This document shows, in pieces, positions 16,242 to 24,949 of a DNA stretch of 64,000 nt. This stretch comes from an uncultured Fibrobacter sp. (GTDB taxonomy: Bacteria; Fibrobacterota; Fibrobacteria; Fibrobacterales; Fibrobacteraceae). A model generated the notes under the pieces. It saw only the letters and a program-made list of their open reading frames with translations. It had not been told where the DNA came from and ran no database searches. The first letter of the stretch is position 1. Every line of letters begins with the position of its first letter. The DNA is taken from NCBI GenBank assembly GCA_946414075.1, contig CAMKNA010000007.1, positions 23,401 through 87,400 on the forward strand, written 5' to 3'. The translations under genes were made by a program, and so were the position numbers.

Positions 16242-17567
16242 CTAATTGACCACGCGCATGTGGACCATCACGTCGGTGGTGTCGTTTGCCCGAACTGCAG
16301 GCGCTGCCTGAGTCAGCTCGATTTCTTTGCGAATTTCAGCCACCTGTTTCTTGAGGCGGGCAAGTCGGGCACCTTCCAGCTTGGGCGTTGCAATCATGGT
16401 CTTGCTCAAGGGGTTTATCCAGGCCCCGTTAGCATCCTTGAATCCAAAGTGCAGGTGGGGCCCTGTGCTTCGGCCCGTGGACCCCACACGCCCAATGGCC
16501 TGACCCGGCGAGACTTTCGCCCCGACGGCCACTCCCCGAGACTGGAGGTGCATGTACCAGCTTACGGAATTGTCCCTGTGCTTGATGGCAATCTTGTTTC
16601 CGCTCAAGTCGTCGTAGCCCGAAACGGTCACGTTACCCTCGGCCACGGCATGGACCACTGTCCCTGTGGGGGCACCATAGTCCACACCATAGTGAACCTT
16701 GCGCTGGCCCGTAATCGGGTGGATACGGGAACCGAAAGAACTGGTAATGCGCAGGTGTTCCAGCGGGTAGCGTAGCCCATCAAAGACCAGGGCGTCTCCC
16801 GCTTCGGTATAGTGAGCGTTATAGGAACTCTTGGGGTCTTCATCCTCGTAGCGGAAGGCCTCGTGATGGCCCACATTCCGTCCGTCAAATTCAGCGTAGA
16901 TGACCTTGCCGCTCACCCAGATGGAATCCTGGTAGTAGGAATCCTCCAGAAGCACGCGAAACTTGTCACCGGGGCGAGCCAAGGGGAACGCCACCTTGCA
17001 CTGCAGCACGCCACTCACGATTCCCACCATGCGACCAGGGATTCCCACCTTGAAGAGGATACCGTTCAGAGTGCTGTTTTCTTCGAGCATGCCCTCGTAA
17101 AAGGACTGTTTCTTGACTACAGGCTTTTCGATGAGCTGATAGGTAAAGCCGGTGTCCGTCTTGCTTACCAAATGGACGGTTATGGGGTTGGGCGCGTAGC
17201 GGAAACGCTGCACCCTGTTAGTAGAGTCTACGGAAACATAAAAGATTTCACCGACGCGGAGCTTGAATTCCACGCTGTCCTGCATGGCGGCATAGACGCG
17301 GCCCAGGTCTTCTTCGCCGTGGCTTACCTGTGCCTTGAGCCTTGTAAACAAGTGGAAGGGCCCCTCCCCTGCGCGGACCGTGTCCCGGATGACACGGACA
17401 TTTTTGACAAGAGCCTCAGAGCGAGCGATTTGGGCATTCAGGGAATCTATCTGGCTCTGCAAACCGCTCCTTTCCGTTTTTAGGCTCTGGATGATCTCCT
17501 CTTCGTTACATGCCGAAAGGGAAAGGACTAACAAAAAGGATAACGCGGCTTGCCAAAACAACTTCAT
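16242..17567 (-). CDS. M23 peptidoglycan endopeptidase lipoprotein
   Basis: 441-aa cell-wall metallopeptidase with a lipobox (VLSLSAC). A coiled coil (about residues 25-60) is followed by a beta-rich linker and the M23 domain (about 280-400). The zinc ligands and catalytic His are visible: HYGVDYGAPTG (HxxxD), WYMHLQ, and GPHLHFGF. It is expected to cleave peptide cross-bridges or to activate amidases. The ATG follows TTATTTTG by 5 bases; that box is formed by the T-run of the preceding gene's terminator. It is read in the opposite direction to the two S41 genes. Confidence 0.88.
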   Translation of the reverse strand: MKLFWQAALSFLLVLSLSACNEEEIIQSLKTERSGLQSQIDSLNAQIARSEALVKNVRVIRDTVRAGEGPFHLFTRLKAQVSHGEEDLGRVYAAMQDSVEFKLRVGEIFYVSVDSTNRVQRFRYAPNPITVHLVSKTDTGFTYQLIEKPVVKKQSFYEGMLEENSTLNGILFKVGIPGRMVGIVSGVLQCKVAFPLARPGDKFRVLLEDSYYQDSIWVSGKVIYAEFDGRNVGHHEAFRYEDEDPKSSYNAHYTEAGDALVFDGLRYPLEHLRITSSFGSRIHPITGQRKVHYGVDYGAPTGTVVHAVAEGNVTVSGYDDLSGNKIAIKHRDNSVSWYMHLQSRGVAVGAKVSPGQAIGRVGSTGRSTGPHLHFGFKDANGAWINPLSKTMIATPKLEGARLARLKKQVAEIRKEIELTQAAPAVRANDTTDVMVHMRVVN

Positions 17568-17572
17568 ACCCG

Positions 17573-17609
17573 CAAAATAAAAAAATCCCGGCCTACATGG
17601 GCCGGGATT
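17573..17609 (-). terminator. Terminator of the CUB-like gene fused to the M23 promoter box
   Basis: Minus-strand perfect 10-bp stem AATCCCGGCC / GGCCGGGATT, then T7 running directly into TTATTTTG (17580-17573), 5 bases before the M23 ATG. The T-run appears to serve both termination and promoter function. Confidence 0.75.
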
Positions 17610-17625
17610 CGCTTAGATACCGTTC

Positions 17626-20600
17626 CTATTTGACAACCTTCTTCTTGCCGTAGTAGACGCCGCGGGCCTTAGGCTTGCCGTCACGAGCATTCAGCTTGCG
17701 GCCCTTCAAGTCGTAGTCCTGCAGCATCTTGAACTCTCCGGTGCGGGAGTCAATACCGCCAATGACCTTCTTGTGCTCCTCTCCGTTGGCGTCACGACTG
17801 ACAATCACCACATTCATGCTTTCGGGGAGCGTTTCCATTCCCGTAAAGACATATCCCGTAGACTTGTTTATAGAAGAACCATCTTCGGGGTCATATATCA
17901 TGTAGGCACGGAACGGGTTAATCCAAGCGTCTTTACCCGCCTTCACGAACTGCCCAACCTCTATCTTATCGGTCTGCACAGCCGAGAAACCATAGACCCG
18001 ACCTAGATCGGGATGGTCCTCATCCCATGTAATATTGCCGAGCGCACCACGGAACACCCAGTCGCCCTTACGGGCCTCGGGTTCTTCCGTCGACTTGATT
18101 ACCAGCTTTCCATGGAACACAAGCCGATTAGAGTTAAGCTGTATCATGTACGGCGTATAGGCCTTCAGGTTGCTACTGGCATCAACCATCCTGGCTTCCT
18201 TCTTACCGCTTGCATCAAGACCGATGCCGTCAAATTCATACACCTGCTTCAAGCCATCAATTTTCGACACATTGATATCGAATGGCAACACGATTGTAGA
18301 GTACCCGCTGGTCGAGAACTCTCGATTGAAGATGACCGTATCCACAGGCTCTTCCTTAGGAATATACACCTCATCCCAATCATTATATGCCCCGTCAATT
18401 GTCGCCACAGTATCCCCATTAACAATTTCAATAGAAACGGCCGCATACTGGACAGACTTAACAAGCGTCACCGTCAAGTCAAGGCCTGAATACGTTTCAT
18501 CTTTGCCATAATCGTTGAAATACAGTTGCAGGTGGTGACCGATAATCGTATCAACATCCATCGTCACCCCGTTCCATGTACTTTGCACCCTAAGCTCTGT
18601 ACCATCCTCATTATATATGACAAGAGAGCCCTCTTCCGACGCCGTCATCGTTCCTGCCAGCTTCAGGGCATACCCTGCGGGGGCATACAGGGTTAATTCG
18701 CTATGTACGCCTTGAGAATAATTACCGTCGCTGCCACCATCATCGTAAACCTTAAACGACTTTACGTTATTTGGAATATAGGCGTACCCACAGTACCAGC
18801 AGTTCTGCATGTTGATAAACAGCCCATCTTCCGCAGTGAGCTTAGTCGAAAGCACCGGCGTGACGATCACATTAGAAGACGGCATGGTGAACGATGTACT
18901 TTTTTGGGAATACCATTTCATATCGAGCTGGGCGACCGAATTTCCATCACCATCTTCGACACGGACATCCTCCAACACGTGGTTTGCATCATGTCCAAAA
19001 GCCAAATCAACATATTCACCCGCATAGGCCCAATCCCTACTGCTATACATCGTAGCACCTTCCACACCGGCAAGGGTAATTGTGTAAGCCGTAGCTGCGC
19101 CACCAACCGTTACCGTCAAATCTAGCCCCTCACAGCGATCATAGCTAATGGTCACCGTATCTCCACTGCTTTGGTATTGTCCGATATTGCTGGTCCACCG
19201 ACTGACATATTCCTGTCCATCGTAAAAATCAATCCAGGAACCATCAGAAATCTCTCCCTCAATAAGGAAATTCTTTCTTTCCGCAGAGGCTATTTCCAAC
19301 ACATTGCGGCCCGATTTGATTAAACAATGTTCATAATCAGCTGCAGTTGCGTAGACCTTAAAGGATGTCACCCCTGCTGGCACGGAAGCCTTGGAAATCG
19401 AGCCTCCCGCAGGCAACCTAAGGTACAGCCCGCCTGCAACGGTCCAATTGTCAGTAAACATCGGCGTAATCGTCACATTGGCATTGGGCATCGCGAATGT
19501 TACCGTATTGTCCGCATTCCAGGTCGCATCAAGCGTATCTACGGAATGATCTTCCTTATTTTCGACAATAATGCCCGCAAGCAGGTAATTTGTCGCCGAA
19601 TGTGCCGTCAAAGTCACCGTTTCCCCAGGGAATGCCTCAGACACATCGCTGGCAATAGTTCCACCCGTGTAGCTACCGAAAGCAATCGTATGCTTTTCTG
19701 CAGGAACTAATGTTACCGTCAAGTTCAAATCAGCCTGTCCTCTATATCCCCAGTCATCCGCATAAAAAGAAAGCGTCATGACATTTTCAGAGCTAAGTAC
19801 CGTCTCGACAGTTACCTCCCCCATCTCAAGATCCTTTGTCAAAAGAATCTCTGCGGTATTGTCTCCGTCATAAACAGCCAAGCTCCCATATACATCATAC
19901 GAATTTGAAGTTATACTTCCTTCCACCTGTAACCTATACCCAACAGGGGCCCTTAATTCGACATTCTCCCTAGAGTCCAAGGTGTACACCCCATCTTTTC
20001 CGCCATCGTCGTAGACCTTGAAGGACAGCACTCCTGCAGGGACGTTTACAACCAAGGTTCCACTCTTGGGCATGTTGATATAAAGCCCACCTTCGACCGT
20101 GAGCACGTTCGTAAACGAGGGGGTAACGGTCAGATTCTTGTTGGGCATGGTAAAGGAGATGGTATTGACACCCGAATACCACTGCACTTCGCCAACATCA
20201 AGGAGCAATCCATCTTCCGTACCCTTGACTTCAATACCATTCAGCATGTAATCTGCATCCGGAGAAAGCGTCAGAACAATCCTTTCTCCAACCTTTGCCG
20301 AGGTCTTGGTACTTAAAACGGAGCCTCCCGTAACCGTACTAAGTGCTATAGAGTAATTCGCATTGGGATCTACCACCATCACCGTTAGCTCTAGGCCAGA
20401 ATAGCAGCCGCCATTATCCGAATGGAAATAAAGCGTCATGACATTTCCTGTACTGACAATCGCATCGATAGCAACATGCTCACCGCTCACATTATCTACT
20501 AAGGCTGTTGCATTTTCATCACCATCATAAATGGTAAAGAAATCGTAGCCTTCTTCAGATTCTAGGCGACCGTTCACCATAAGTACCTTACCTTCTGGAA

Positions 20601-22797
20601 CAGTCAGCACAAGTTTCCCATCCACACCATTGCCGTAATCATCGTCCTTACCACCATCATCATACACCTTGAACGACATTACCCCCGCAGGAAGCACCAC
20701 ATTCCTGGTTCCCGTAGCGGGCATGTTGATGAACGCGCCGCTTTCAACAGAAATACTACTGGCAAACGAGGGATATACGGAAACATTGGTGGCTGGCATG
20801 GTAAATGTCACAGTCTGTGCACCAGAGGTATACCATTCTACCCCGGAAGTTCCCAAGGTATCGCCGTTACTGGCTACAACGGCAACCCCTGCCAGCAGGT
20901 TGTTCCCGCTAGGAGTCAGAGTCAAGGTAACCGTTTCATCAGACAAGGCTTCTGACACATCGCTACTGACCGTTCCTCCCTCATCACTATTCAATGTAAT
21001 CGTATGAGAGGCCGACACATCGCCCACCAGCGTCACCGTCAAGTCTAAGCCAGACTCAACATAACCATCATCAGATGTAAAGACAATCCTAATCTCATTT
21101 CCGTTGCTAGTAATCGTTCCGATATCTACATCGTCTCCGCTAAATGGTTCTTCGGAAAGTTCATCATCCCCTTCGTAAATTGTAAGCTCATCACAACAAC
21201 CTTCAGAATTCACCGTTCCCGTCACCTGCAACTTAAAACCTGCCGGTGCTGTCAGCACCAGGGTACTATAGGCGTAATTGCTATAGTTCTTGTTTCTACC
21301 GCCATCATCATAAACCTTAAACGACGTGACACCGGCAGGAATAGTTACACTCTTGGTGTCATCAACTGGCAAATTGATGAAAGCACCGTTTTCGGCCGTA
21401 ACATTTTCAGCAAATACAACATTCACGGAAACATTTTCGGCAGGCATGGCGAACGACACGGAATGTGCTCCAGAGACATACCATTCCAGTTCCGAAGTCT
21501 CGACAGGTCCCAACCCCTCAGCCGTAACAGAAAGCCCTGCAATAAAATTATTCCCCGTAGGTGTCAGGGTCAGGGTCACCGTCTCGCCCATAGCGGCTTC
21601 GGACACGTCACTGCTAACTGTTCCACCCCCCACACTGTTTAACGTCACCGTATGTGGTGTAGACGCATCGATAACGGATACCGTCAAGTCAAAACCACTT
21701 TCTGAACTGCTCTCATCCGAAGAAAAATACAGGGTCATGACATTTCCCGTACTTAGCACACCGTCAATACCAACTTCACCACTTTTTCCATCTACTAAAG
21801 GGTGTACCTTTGTACTGCCATCATAAATAAAGAAATAGTCGTAGTTCTCTTCTGTATTCAGCTGTCCTGCCACCATGAAAGTTTTCCCTTCCGGAGCCGT
21901 CAACACAAGGGACCCATCGGCATAATCGCTATAATTCCCATACAGTCCCCCGTCATCGTACACCTTGAACGATGTCACGCCTTCGGGAATGGTCGCGTAC
22001 TTTGTACCTGCGCGCGGTAATTCGATAAAATTTCCTTTTTCCGCAGAAATGCTTCCCACAAATTGAGGTGTAACGGTAACATCAAACGGAGGCATGACAA
22101 ATACCGCCGTATTACCGGTATACCAACCCAATTCGCTTACCCATACGGGGCCGCCACCTCCAGAAACCGACACTCCGGAAATATAATTGCCCCCTGTAGG
22201 TGTCAAAGTCAAGGTCACAACATCTCCCTGCGAGACCTCAGACTTGTCACTACTGACCGTTCCCCCTTGGGCACTATTCAAGGTTATTGTATGTAGCGGG
22301 GCTTCAGTCACTGTCACCGTCAAGTCAAGACCACTTTCTGTATCGCTCCCATCCGAAGTAAAATACAGGGTCATAAATCTTCCAGAGTTGGCTGAGACAC
22401 TAACATCCCCGCTAGTCCTTTCAAAGAGAGGAATGCAATTCTGCTCACAACTCTCAACGCCCCCCTGGGCACCATTCCAAATTCCAAAGAAATCACTATC
22501 GTATTCAGTATCCATGAATCCCGATACAGTAAGCGCATAGCCACTCGGGGCTTCCAGCACCAGCCAGTTTTGGGAATCGTCGCTGTAGTCGTCGTACTTA
22601 CCGCCGTCATCGTAGACCTTGAACGACGTTACGCCAGAGGGAATGACAAAGGTGTCCGTCCCCGTACCGGACATGGTGATAAACTTTTCACTCGGATCGT
22701 TGGGATCAGTTTGAAGACTCAGCTGGGCGGCATTCGCCATTACCGCGGAGAGCGCCACCAGGAAAAACGGGAAAAACACATGAAATTCTCTTTTCAT
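17626..22797 (-). CDS. Giant secreted protein of alternating CUB-like and InlB-type repeats
   Basis: 1723 aa with a signal peptide (KREFHVFFPFFLVALSAVM). Seven CUB-like units (each with SFKVYDDGG or a close variant and ending GLDLTVTV) alternate with six divergent InlB B-type units (GGTVSSDxSE, VTLTLTP, FxMPxxNVxVxPxF). The C-terminal 250 residues begin with a REFSTSGYSTIVLPFDINV segment, common in FCB surface proteins, and end in YDLKGRKLNARDGKPKARG and KKVVK, like a T9SS sorting signal. A cell-surface adhesin or binding protein is likely; the ligand is unknown. The start at 22797 is chosen over 22824 because AAGGAAGG lies 6 bases upstream. A 46-codon peptide gene precedes it by 92 bases. 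Confidence 0.75.
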   Translation of the reverse strand: MKREFHVFFPFFLVALSAVMANAAQLSLQTDPNDPSEKFITMSGTGTDTFVIPSGVTSFKVYDDGGKYDDYSDDSQNWLVLEAPSGYALTVSGFMDTEYDSDFFGIWNGAQGGVESCEQNCIPLFERTSGDVSVSANSGRFMTLYFTSDGSDTESGLDLTVTVTEAPLHTITLNSAQGGTVSSDKSEVSQGDVVTLTLTPTGGNYISGVSVSGGGGPVWVSELGWYTGNTAVFVMPPFDVTVTPQFVGSISAEKGNFIELPRAGTKYATIPEGVTSFKVYDDGGLYGNYSDYADGSLVLTAPEGKTFMVAGQLNTEENYDYFFIYDGSTKVHPLVDGKSGEVGIDGVLSTGNVMTLYFSSDESSSESGFDLTVSVIDASTPHTVTLNSVGGGTVSSDVSEAAMGETVTLTLTPTGNNFIAGLSVTAEGLGPVETSELEWYVSGAHSVSFAMPAENVSVNVVFAENVTAENGAFINLPVDDTKSVTIPAGVTSFKVYDDGGRNKNYSNYAYSTLVLTAPAGFKLQVTGTVNSEGCCDELTIYEGDDELSEEPFSGDDVDIGTITSNGNEIRIVFTSDDGYVESGLDLTVTLVGDVSASHTITLNSDEGGTVSSDVSEALSDETVTLTLTPSGNNLLAGVAVVASNGDTLGTSGVEWYTSGAQTVTFTMPATNVSVYPSFASSISVESGAFINMPATGTRNVVLPAGVMSFKVYDDGGKDDDYGNGVDGKLVLTVPEGKVLMVNGRLESEEGYDFFTIYDGDENATALVDNVSGEHVAIDAIVSTGNVMTLYFHSDNGGCYSGLELTVMVVDPNANYSIALSTVTGGSVLSTKTSAKVGERIVLTLSPDADYMLNGIEVKGTEDGLLLDVGEVQWYSGVNTISFTMPNKNLTVTPSFTNVLTVEGGLYINMPKSGTLVVNVPAGVLSFKVYDDGGKDGVYTLDSRENVELRAPVGYRLQVEGSITSNSYDVYGSLAVYDGDNTAEILLTKDLEMGEVTVETVLSSENVMTLSFYADDWGYRGQADLNLTVTLVPAEKHTIAFGSYTGGTIASDVSEAFPGETVTLTAHSATNYLLAGIIVENKEDHSVDTLDATWNADNTVTFAMPNANVTITPMFTDNWTVAGGLYLRLPAGGSISKASVPAGVTSFKVYATAADYEHCLIKSGRNVLEIASAERKNFLIEGEISDGSWIDFYDGQEYVSRWTSNIGQYQSSGDTVTISYDRCEGLDLTVTVGGAATAYTITLAGVEGATMYSSRDWAYAGEYVDLAFGHDANHVLEDVRVEDGDGNSVAQLDMKWYSQKSTSFTMPSSNVIVTPVLSTKLTAEDGLFINMQNCWYCGYAYIPNNVKSFKVYDDGGSDGNYSQGVHSELTLYAPAGYALKLAGTMTASEEGSLVIYNEDGTELRVQSTWNGVTMDVDTIIGHHLQLYFNDYGKDETYSGLDLTVTLVKSVQYAAVSIEIVNGDTVATIDGAYNDWDEVYIPKEEPVDTVIFNREFSTSGYSTIVLPFDINVSKIDGLKQVYEFDGIGLDASGKKEARMVDASSNLKAYTPYMIQLNSNRLVFHGKLVIKSTEEPEARKGDWVFRGALGNITWDEDHPDLGRVYGFSAVQTDKIEVGQFVKAGKDAWINPFRAYMIYDPEDGSSINKSTGYVFTGMETLPESMNVVIVSRDANGEEHKKVIGGIDSRTGEFKMLQDYDLKGRKLNARDGKPKARGVYYGKKKVVK

Positions 22798-22889
22798 GTT
22801 TGACCTTCCTTTTTGCTTAAACACACCATAAACCCATCTTGAAATGAAAACCTAGTTCCACCGCTATCACGCATCAAAATGCGGCAAGG

Positions 22890-23030
22890 CTATTGAAAAC
22901 CAATGCCCTCCGCACATTCGATTCCATCATCATCACCGCTGCATTCCAGCAAACTTGCCCTATGCACTAGTTCCACCTCCATCATTTCGGGTGCGGTATA
23001 CTCCTTTTTCTGCTTCTTTTCAGTATCCAT
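22890..23030 (-). CDS. 46-aa peptide of the Y-x-x-PEM...ASLL type
   Basis: A short ORF between the CUB-like gene and serC. The ATG (23030) is preceded by GTGAGGTTCT, a good ribosome binding site. The N-terminal half is Lys/Glu-rich (KKQKKEYTAPEMMEVEL), then VHRASLLEC, then an acidic Cys-containing tail (SGDDDGIECAEGIGFQ). Small proteins with Y-x-x-PE, a hydrophobic turn and a variable Gly/Asp/Cys tail recur in FCB genomes, from memory, and look like leader-plus-core peptides, but no modifying enzyme is seen here. It is likely co-transcribed with the downstream giant gene. Function unknown. Confidence 0.6.
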   Translation of the reverse strand: MDTEKKQKKEYTAPEMMEVELVHRASLLECSGDDDGIECAEGIGFQ

Positions 23031-23116
23031 AGAACCTCACTAAATAGCGCCGCTTTTAGACTGTAGCAAAACTGTAATATGAAAATAAACTAAAACGATA
23101 CCGATTTACCCTCCCC

Positions 23117-23138
23117 TATGTAAATTTCCGTTTACATA
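23117..23138. promoter_or_regulatory. Perfect 8+6+8 inverted repeat, operator candidate
   Basis: TATGTAAA-TTTCCG-TTTACATA, with exact 8-base arms, between the divergent 46-aa peptide gene (start 87 bases away) and serC (145 bases away). Size and symmetry fit a dimeric regulator's site. Confidence 0.5.
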
Positions 23139-23282
23139 AAATCAGCCGAGGCCGAAACCACTCGTTTTCAGCGCGTGAATATTCCAAACCGGATTATTTG
23201 TATAATCGAATTTTTACAGACCAAGCTTTTTTCTAGATTTGGCTACGCAAAAACTAGGTACAACCTCAGAAAAGGAAACATC

Positions 23283-24389
23283 ATGGCTAACAAAGTCTAT
23301 AACTTTAGCGCAGGCCCCTCTGTCCTGCCCGAACAAGCCCTCAAGGAAGCCTCGGCTGCCTGCATCGATTACGCGAACAGCGGTATCAGTATCCTTTCCA
23401 TGAGTCACCGTTCAAAGCCCATCGAAAGCATGTTCGAAGAAACCGAACAGTTCCTCCGCGACCTCATGGGCATCCCTGAAAACTACGACATCGTGTTCCT
23501 GGGTGGCGGATGCTCCCTCTTGTTCTGCATGCTCCCCATGAACTTCTTGGACCAGAACGCCACTGCCGACTACGCCCTGACCGGTGTGTGGGCCAACAAG
23601 GCCTGCAAGGAAGCCAAGCTGTTCGGTAACGTGAACGTGGCCTGCGACACCAAGTCCGAAACTTACAGCCGCATCGACAAGAACCTCAAGTTGAGCGACA
23701 ACGCTACTTACCTGCACATCACCGCCAACAACACCATCTACGGTACGGAATGGCACAACATCCCGAAGCCGAAGTCCGGGTTCCTCATGGCCGACGTGAG
23801 CTCCGACTTCCTGGCCCGTAAGATCAACGTGTCCGACTTCGGCGTGGTGTACGGCGGCGCCCAGAAGAACATCAGCTGCGCTGGTGTGACTGTGACCATC
23901 ATCCGCAAGGACCTGCTGGGCAAGGTGAACCGTACCATCCCCACCATGCTGAACTTCCAGACCCACATCGATGCAAAGAACATGTTCAACACGCCGCCGG
24001 TATTTGCCGTGTACGTGATGAACCGCACCCTCAAGTGGCTCAAGGAATTCGGTGGCGTGGACGCCATTGAAAAGGTGAACCGTTCCAAGGCTGCTCTCCT
24101 TTACAGCGCTCTCGACAACTCCAAGGTGTTCGTGGGTACCGCCGCCAAGGAAGACCGCTCCATCATGAACGTGCCCTTCGTGTTCAACAAGGACGTTGTG
24201 GCTGCCGACAAGGCTGACGATCTCGCTAAGGAATTCCTGGAGTTCGCCAAGGCTCGCGGTCTGCAGCAGCTCAAGGGTCATCGCTCCGTGGGTGGCTTCC
24301 GCGCTTCCATCTACAACGCCATGCCGGTGGAAGGCGTTCAGGCTCTCGTGGACTGCCTCGGCGACTTCGAAAAGAAAGTGTTGGGCTAA
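23283..24389 (+). CDS. serC: Phosphoserine aminotransferase
   Basis: 368-aa PLP enzyme of serine synthesis (3-phosphohydroxypyruvate plus glutamate to phosphoserine). Family features: NKVYNFSAGPSVLPEQ at the N-terminus, ISILSMSHRSKPIE, FLGGGCSLLFCMLPMNFL, and VVYGGAQKNISCAGVTV, which contains the PLP lysine. The C-terminus has LKGHRSVGGFRASIYNAMP. The start at 23283 is preferred to the upstream TTG-type start because AAAAGGAAA precedes it and MANKVYNF is the family N-terminus. Codon use is strongly biased, as in highly expressed genes. The stop codon lies within a hairpin. Confidence 0.95.
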   Translation: MANKVYNFSAGPSVLPEQALKEASAACIDYANSGISILSMSHRSKPIESMFEETEQFLRDLMGIPENYDIVFLGGGCSLLFCMLPMNFLDQNATADYALTGVWANKACKEAKLFGNVNVACDTKSETYSRIDKNLKLSDNATYLHITANNTIYGTEWHNIPKPKSGFLMADVSSDFLARKINVSDFGVVYGGAQKNISCAGVTVTIIRKDLLGKVNRTIPTMLNFQTHIDAKNMFNTPPVFAVYVMNRTLKWLKEFGGVDAIEKVNRSKAALLYSALDNSKVFVGTAAKEDRSIMNVPFVFNKDVVAADKADDLAKEFLEFAKARGLQQLKGHRSVGGFRASIYNAMPVEGVQALVDCLGDFEKKVLG

Positions 24390-24433
24390 GAATTAGCCCA
24401 AAAACTTGGACTTGAGCGACAGCGAAAGTCCAA
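24381..24433 (+). other. Two tandem hairpins at the serC 3' end
   Basis: TTGGGCTAA-GAA-TTAGCCCAA (perfect 9-bp stem, 3-nt loop, containing the serC stop codon), then TTGGACTT-N12-AAGTCCAA (8-bp stem). Neither has a T-run; the true terminator lies about 55 bases further on. Confidence 0.6.
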
Positions 24434-24487
24434 TGTTTTAAGGTTAAGCGACAAGATGCCGCGCCCCGCGCGACACAAAAAAATTTA

Positions 24488-24514
24488 AGCCTCGGCCATG
24501 TGCCGGGGCTTTTT
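24488..24514 (+). terminator. serC terminator
   Basis: AGCCTCGGC-CATGT-GCCGGGGCT followed by TTTT. It is 100 bases after the serC stop. Confidence 0.8.
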
Positions 24515-24531
24515 CGTTTGTATGATGGATT

Positions 24532-24573
24532 AAGATTGCTTCCCCTGAAAACAAGTTCAGGGTCGCAATGACA
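24532..24573. repeat. GATTGCTTC...GCAATGAC palindromic element (family 5)
   Basis: Nested stems ATTGC/GCAAT and CCCTGAA/TTCAGGG around a short loop. It begins 17 bases after the serC terminator and ends 6 bases from the 3' end of the YtfJ-like gene. It resembles interspersed 'GTCATTGCGA' elements known from other genomes (recollection, not searched). Confidence 0.55.
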
Positions 24574-24578
24574 AGGCT

Positions 24579-24914
24579 TTATTCCGCGTCAGGCTTCTTG
24601 CTGAACTTGTTCACCACATCCGGAACGATGTCCATGACCTTGGAGACAAGCGAGCTATCCTTGCTAATCGGCATAATGCGCACATCGTCACCCTTGATGA
24701 CCAGGAACGCCACCGGTTCTACGGAGGCGCCACCGCCAGAAGCCGATGTGTCTCCCTTGCCGGCATGACCGCCAAAGCCGAAGCCTACGGATACGCGACT
24801 CACGGGAACGACCGTAGAGTCGCCAGCCTGGATTGGTTGACCGATGACAGTCTCCGCCTGTGTAATAAAACGGAGCTTTTCCAAAAGAGTTTCTGCAAGT
24901 TTTTCGATAGCCAT
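24579..24914 (-). CDS. YtfJ/GerW-family protein
   Basis: 111-aa protein with the family layout: short helical start (MAIEKLAETLLEKLRFITQA), ETVIGQPIQAGDSTVVPVSR, a glycine-rich VGFGFGGHAGKG run, then EPVAFLVIKGDDVRIMPI. In Bacillus the relative GerW acts in spore germination, but the family is wide in non-sporulating bacteria where its role is unknown. The ATG at 24914 is chosen over an upstream TTG because the family begins near this residue. A lipoprotein gene precedes it on the same strand, 35 bases away. Confidence 0.75.
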   Translation of the reverse strand: MAIEKLAETLLEKLRFITQAETVIGQPIQAGDSTVVPVSRVSVGFGFGGHAGKGDTSASGGGASVEPVAFLVIKGDDVRIMPISKDSSLVSKVMDIVPDVVNKFSKKPDAE

Positions 24915-24949
24915 AGCCTTAATATAATAAAAATCAATCGACAAACCCG

